Program-made: the position numbers and the translations under genes
Source: Solirubrobacterales bacterium
Lineage (GTDB): Bacteria > Actinomycetota > Thermoleophilia > Solirubrobacterales > Solirubrobacteraceae
Assembly: GCA_027314825.1 (NCBI GenBank)
Contig: DAHVAB010000074.1
Location: forward strand, 1-9,217
DNA: 9,217 bases
Reading direction: 5' to 3'
Notes under the pieces: model-generated
The model's database searches: none
Told to the model about the DNA's origin: nothing
Seen by the model: only the letters and a program-made list of their open reading frames with translations
Shown: in pieces, positions 6,564 through 9,217 of the stretch
Numbering within the stretch: position 1 is the stretch's first letter
Layout: each line of letters begins with the position of its first letter

Positions 6564-7199
6564 ATGGGCGAGCCGCCGCCATCCGAGCCTGACGAGCAGG
6601 CCGGCTCAGCCGGGCCGGCCGGACCGCCCGAGCCCCGCCGACAGGCCGAGTCAACCTGGCCAGCCGCGCCGCCCGAGCCGGGCCGACAGGCCGAGTCAAC
6701 GTGGCCGGTCGCGCCGCCCGAGCCCCGCCGACAGGCCGAGTCAACCTGGCCAGCCGCGCCGCCCGAGCCCCGCCGACAGGCCGAGTCAACCTGGCCAGCC
6801 GCGCCGCCCGAGCCCGCGGGGCCGGTCGACTTCGACGTGGAGGCCGCCTCGCTTCGCGCCGACGGCACGGAGATGTCGATCTCGATCGAGGTGCTCGCCA
6901 GCAAGCTCGAGCAGGCTCTGCCAGGCCGCACCCGCGTGCAGCGAAGCGGCGGCGGCCTGCTCGGACGGGGGTCCAAGAGCGTCAGGGAGGTGCTCGTGCA
7001 GCTCGGCTCGATGAGCTACCGCCTGCAGGTGCGTGGCGACCGCGTCGAAGGATTCCGCCAGCGTGAGAGCGGCGGGATCGCGATCAAGCGGGAGAGCCTC
7101 GACCCCGGCTCCTGGGTCGCCGAGCTGACCTCCACCCTGCGCGCCGAGGCGGAGCGCAGCGCAGAGGCGCAGAGGGCGCTCTCCCTTCTGCTGGGCTGA
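6564..7199 (+). CDS. Repeat-bearing hypothetical protein with conserved-looking C-terminal domain (211 aa)
   Basis: There are two parts. Residues 21-80 are four 15-residue repeats (PPEPRRQAESTWPAA, with one GRQ.../WPVA variant), followed by PPEPAG. Residues about 88-211 look like a folded alpha/beta domain: MSISIEVLASKLEQALP, then basic RVQRSGGGLLGRGSKS, a beta segment REVLVQLGSMSYRLQV, GIAIKRESLDPGSWVAEL, and a closing helix rich in Ala and Glu. No signal peptide or membrane segment is present, and I recognise no named family. ATG 104 (MSISIE) may be close to the ancestral start, with the repeat region added later. The start ATG 6564 fits a leaderless message. The gene is 36 bp ahead of the first YbjQ-module gene on the same strand and is likely co-transcribed with it. 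Confidence 0.72.
   Translation: MGEPPPSEPDEQAGSAGPAGPPEPRRQAESTWPAAPPEPGRQAESTWPVAPPEPRRQAESTWPAAPPEPRRQAESTWPAAPPEPAGPVDFDVEAASLRADGTEMSISIEVLASKLEQALPGRTRVQRSGGGLLGRGSKSVREVLVQLGSMSYRLQVRGDRVEGFRQRESGGIAIKRESLDPGSWVAELTSTLRAEAERSAEAQRALSLLLG
6624..6818 (+). repeat. 45-bp coding minisatellite, four copies plus a partial one
   Basis: Units begin at 6624, 6669, 6714 and 6759, with a 15-bp partial copy at 6804-6818. Copies 1, 3 and 4 are identical over 45 bp and copy 2 differs at a handful of positions. Each starts CCGCCCGAGCC and carries GAGTCAACCTGG. The period preserves the reading frame, adding 15 residues per copy. Identity between non-adjacent copies points to recent expansion or gene conversion. 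Confidence 0.95.
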
Positions 7200-7235
7200 T
7201 CGATGAGCCCTCCACGATCAGAGACGGGAGGGACC

Positions 7236-8183
7236 GTGCTGAGCGAACAGGAGGAACAGGACTCCCTCGCCCGCGTGCAGGCTGGCGGAATCCCCCTCGC
7301 CGCCGAGCGCCGCCTCAAAGAGCTCTCACAGCGCAAGGGCGCCTTCACCTCAGACCTCTCGGTCGCCGACTTCGCCCTCTGCGACCGGCTCGGCCTGCGA
7401 CCCCTCTCCCAGGTGATGGGAAGCTCGGTCTACCAGATCGGCTATCAGGGCCAGCTCTACGGCTACCAGCTGGAAATGACCGAGCTCTCCACCCTCTCGG
7501 CCGCGTGGAACGACTCGCGTGATCTCGCGTTCGCCCGCCTCGCACAGGAGGCGGCGAGCGTCGGCGCGGCCGCGGTGGTCGGCGTGGACGTGAGAAGCAG
7601 CATCGCCAACTGGGCCGAAGCGGGCGGCTACGGGGCGATCGAGTATGCGATCAACGGCACCGCGGTCGCCCGCGATGGCCACCGATCCGGCCAGCCTCCC
7701 GTGATCACCGAGCTGTCGGTGGCCGACTACGCGAAGCTTCTCTCCGCCGGGATCGAGCCGGTCGGGATCGTCGCCTGGACCTCGGTCTTCTTCGTCAGCT
7801 CGATCCTTCTGCGGACCGAACAGGCGCCGTTCGGCGGAGCGCTCGGCGCCGGCGCCGGCGCCTTTCAGCGCTTCGAGTACGGCGAAGTCACGCAATGCTT
7901 CTACGGCGCCCGCGAGCGCGTGATGAGCGAGGTGGGCGCCCAGGCGCAGACGCTCGGCGCATCCGGCATCGTCGGCGTGCGGATCGCCCACACGATCCGG
8001 TCGGGATCGCTGCAGATGGGCGTCGGCATCGGCGAGCGTCCGGGCCTGATCGCGAGCTTCTCGGCGATCGGGACCGCCGTGAGCGACCGCGGCAAGGCGA
8101 CCCCACCGGAGCCGAAGCCGACCATCGACCTCACCGCACCGGCCAGCCGCCGGCGCGGGCGCGGGCGCGGGCGCGCCACATGA
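7236..8183 (+). CDS. Two-module YbjQ/heavy-metal-binding-like protein (315 aa), first paralogue
   Basis: Two copies of a YbjQ-like domain (the Pfam heavy-metal-binding class, named after a pentameric E. coli protein of unclear role) make up the protein. Module 1 covers about 37-144: FTSDLSVADF, GSSVYQIGYQ, then ARLAQEAASVGAAAVVGVDV and a closing INGTAV. Module 2 covers about 157-282: ITELSVADY, ARERVMSEVGAQAQTLG with GIVGVRI, and FSAIGTAV. Module 2 is divergent: the GSS/Y loop is WTSVFF and it carries a Gly/Ala-rich insert (GGALGAGAGA, near 200-209). The N-terminal GGIPLAAERRL recurs in the next gene, and the tail has PTIDL followed by an Arg/Gly-rich end. There is no signal peptide or membrane helix. 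Start GTG 7236 is preferred because GGGAGGG (7226-7232) stands just upstream; ATG 7203 would add 11 residues but has no ribosome site. The role is unknown. Confidence 0.83.
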   Translation: MLSEQEEQDSLARVQAGGIPLAAERRLKELSQRKGAFTSDLSVADFALCDRLGLRPLSQVMGSSVYQIGYQGQLYGYQLEMTELSTLSAAWNDSRDLAFARLAQEAASVGAAAVVGVDVRSSIANWAEAGGYGAIEYAINGTAVARDGHRSGQPPVITELSVADYAKLLSAGIEPVGIVAWTSVFFVSSILLRTEQAPFGGALGAGAGAFQRFEYGEVTQCFYGARERVMSEVGAQAQTLGASGIVGVRIAHTIRSGSLQMGVGIGERPGLIASFSAIGTAVSDRGKATPPEPKPTIDLTAPASRRRGRGRGRAT

Positions 8184-8253
8184 TCGCCGGAGCGGCCGCA
8201 GGCGCCGAGCAGAGCCTCCGCGGAGCGGCACAGTCAACGAAAGGGAGAGCAGG

Positions 8254-9084
8254 ATGAGCGATGCAGAGCAGGAGACCGCATACGACCCGACCTCCCTGGA
8301 GGGCGTCCCGGAGGCCGGCCGCGCCCGCCTGCAGCAGAACCGCCAGGGCCTGTTCACCTCGGACCTGTCGGTCAACGAGTTCCTGCTGATCCGCCAGGCC
8401 GGCTTCGACCCGGTCGGACTGGTCGTCGGCAGCTCGATCTACCACATCGGCATCCAGCTGGCCGGCTGGAAGAAGAGCCAGGAGATGACCGTCCTCTCAC
8501 AGGCGATGTACGAGGCGCGCCAGCTGGCGATGACCCGGATGGAGGAGGAGGCCGACCAGCTCGGCGCCGACGGGATCGTGGGCGTGCGCCTGGATATCGG
8601 CCGGTATGAGTGGGGCCAGGACATGGCGGAGTTCATTGCGATCGGCACGGCCGTCAAGCACCGCGAAGGCGTCCTTCACCGCGCCCCGAACGGCCGCCCC
8701 TTCACCTCAGATCTCTCCGGGCAGGACTTCTGGACACTGCTGCGTACCGGTCACCGTCCGGTCGGGATGGTGATGGGCAGCTGCGTCTACCATGTCGCCC
8801 GCCGCGGCATGCTGCAGTCGATGGCCCAGACCGGTCGCAACGTGGAGCTCTCCAACTTCACCCAGGCCCTCTACGACGCCCGCGAGCTCGCGATGGAGCG
8901 GATGCAGGCCGAGGCGGCCGAGCTGCAGGCGGGCGGGATCGTCGGCGTGCAGCTGCAGGAGAACAGCCACGGCTGGGGCTCGCACACGATCGAGTTCTTC
9001 GCGATCGGCACCGCGATCATCGAGAGCGAGGACCACGACGGGCAGATCGAGCCGCCGACCCCGGTGCTCGACCTCGCCGGCTGA
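8254..9084 (+). CDS. Two-module YbjQ/heavy-metal-binding-like protein (276 aa), second paralogue
   Basis: It is a paralogue of the preceding gene and cleaner in structure. Module 1 lies at about 34-135 (FTSDLSVNEFLLIRQAG, PVGLVVGSSIYHIG, EARQLAMTRMEEEADQLGAD with GIVGVRL, FIAIGTAV). Module 2 lies at about 150-255 (FTSDLSGQDF, PVGMVMGSCVYHV, DARELAMERMQAEAAELQAG with GIVGVQL, FFAIGTAI). The helix plus GIVGV strand followed by xxGTAV matches the YbjQ core (helix, A-D-A/G-[IV]VG-[IV], S-GTAV). The C-terminal tail ends PTPVLDLAG, echoing PTIDLTAP in the first paralogue. ATG 8254 follows GGGAG (8243-8247) with 6 nt between. The gap to the previous gene is 70 bp with no terminator-like hairpin seen, so one transcript is likely. 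The fold suggests a cytosolic oligomer; ligand and partner are unknown. Confidence 0.87.
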   Translation: MSDAEQETAYDPTSLEGVPEAGRARLQQNRQGLFTSDLSVNEFLLIRQAGFDPVGLVVGSSIYHIGIQLAGWKKSQEMTVLSQAMYEARQLAMTRMEEEADQLGADGIVGVRLDIGRYEWGQDMAEFIAIGTAVKHREGVLHRAPNGRPFTSDLSGQDFWTLLRTGHRPVGMVMGSCVYHVARRGMLQSMAQTGRNVELSNFTQALYDARELAMERMQAEAAELQAGGIVGVQLQENSHGWGSHTIEFFAIGTAIIESEDHDGQIEPPTPVLDLAG

Positions 9085-9162
9085 GCCCGCCGCTGCGCTC
9101 CGCTGGCGCCACCGCCGGCTCGCCGCAGCGACCCGCAGGCGCCCGCTGAGCATGGATTGGAC
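9085..9162. other. Intergenic stretch after the YbjQ-module cluster
   Basis: These 78 bp follow the last stop codon and hold no credible gene. CGCTGCG (9091-9097) and CGCAGCG (9124-9130) are complementary but 26 nt apart, so they are of little weight. Confidence 0.5.
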
Positions 9163-9210
9163 CGGAGGGCCGCATGCGGCCCTCCGCGCCCGGCCGCATG
9201 CGGCCGGGCG
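9163..9210. repeat. Two abutting 24-bp perfect palindromes sharing a 14-bp core
   Basis: Positions 9163-9186 and 9187-9210 are each perfect 24-bp palindromes and touch with no base between. Both contain the core GGCCGCATGCGGCC (9168-9181 and 9192-9205, exactly 24 bp apart). The outer 5 bp differ (CGGAG...CTCCG against CGCCC...GGGCG) but stay self-complementary in each. As RNA each gives a 10-bp stem with a CAUG loop. They may serve as a transcription terminator, a dimeric-protein site or a dispersed palindromic repeat. No T-run follows within the window. Confidence 0.93.
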
Positions 9211-9217
9211 ACCAGCC

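Noticed and set aside
6025..6789. A minus-strand frame of 254 codons with TRPVGGARAARLARL repeats
   Set aside because: It is the antisense of the 45-bp coding minisatellite and of the VOC gene; the VOC domain and the repeat gene on the plus strand explain the region.
7350..8375. A 341-codon open frame on the minus strand
   Set aside because: It lies antisense to the first YbjQ-module gene, whose domains and ribosome site are convincing; its own product shows no fold or motif.

Overview
The window is GC-rich (by eye around 70%), with dense coding on both strands, many GTG starts, Shine-Dalgarno-led genes and at least one probable leaderless gene. The gene families (GT4 glycogen-synthase-like glycosyltransferase, FLVCR-like MFS carrier, SHOCT membrane protein, small helical lipoprotein, Sulfotransfer_4-type enzyme, YbjQ-type repeat proteins) suggest an actinomycetote, perhaps of the Thermoleophilia/Solirubrobacterales. 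That placement is inference from gene style; no rRNA or marker gene is present. I see no tRNA, rRNA, CRISPR array, transposase or phage gene.

Layout. Positions 1-2257 are on the minus strand and read leftwards: an MFS transporter (2257-989), an 86-residue winged-helix protein (873-613) and the N-terminal part of a GT4 glycosyltransferase that runs off the left edge (542-1). Divergent from the transporter is a 124-residue four-helix membrane protein (2424-2798). It converges on a small lipoprotein gene (about 3494-2901) across three 33-bp tandem repeats. The lipoprotein is divergent from a 500-residue membrane protein ending in a SHOCT domain (3637-5139), and five degenerate 36/42-bp repeats lie at the 5' end of the lipoprotein frame. 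The SHOCT gene converges on a sulfotransferase gene (5978-5244) across a 12-bp tandem repeat array. The sulfotransferase is divergent from a VOC/glyoxalase-fold gene (6115-6507).

The right third is a rightward cluster of three genes: a 211-residue protein with an N-terminal minisatellite-encoded 15-residue repeat (6564-7199), then two paralogous cytosolic proteins (7236-8183 and 8254-9084), each made of two YbjQ/heavy-metal-binding-like modules. The close same-strand spacing suggests co-transcription and a shared but unknown role. The cluster is followed by two directly abutting 24-bp perfect palindromes with the same 14-bp core.

The most unusual property is the density of short tandem repeats and palindromes. 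They lie at both convergent junctions, inside the 5' ends of two unrelated genes whose repeat units resemble each other, and after the YbjQ cluster. No complete new defence or metabolic system is demonstrable from this sequence; the duplicated YbjQ-module cluster and the repeat architecture are the best leads.
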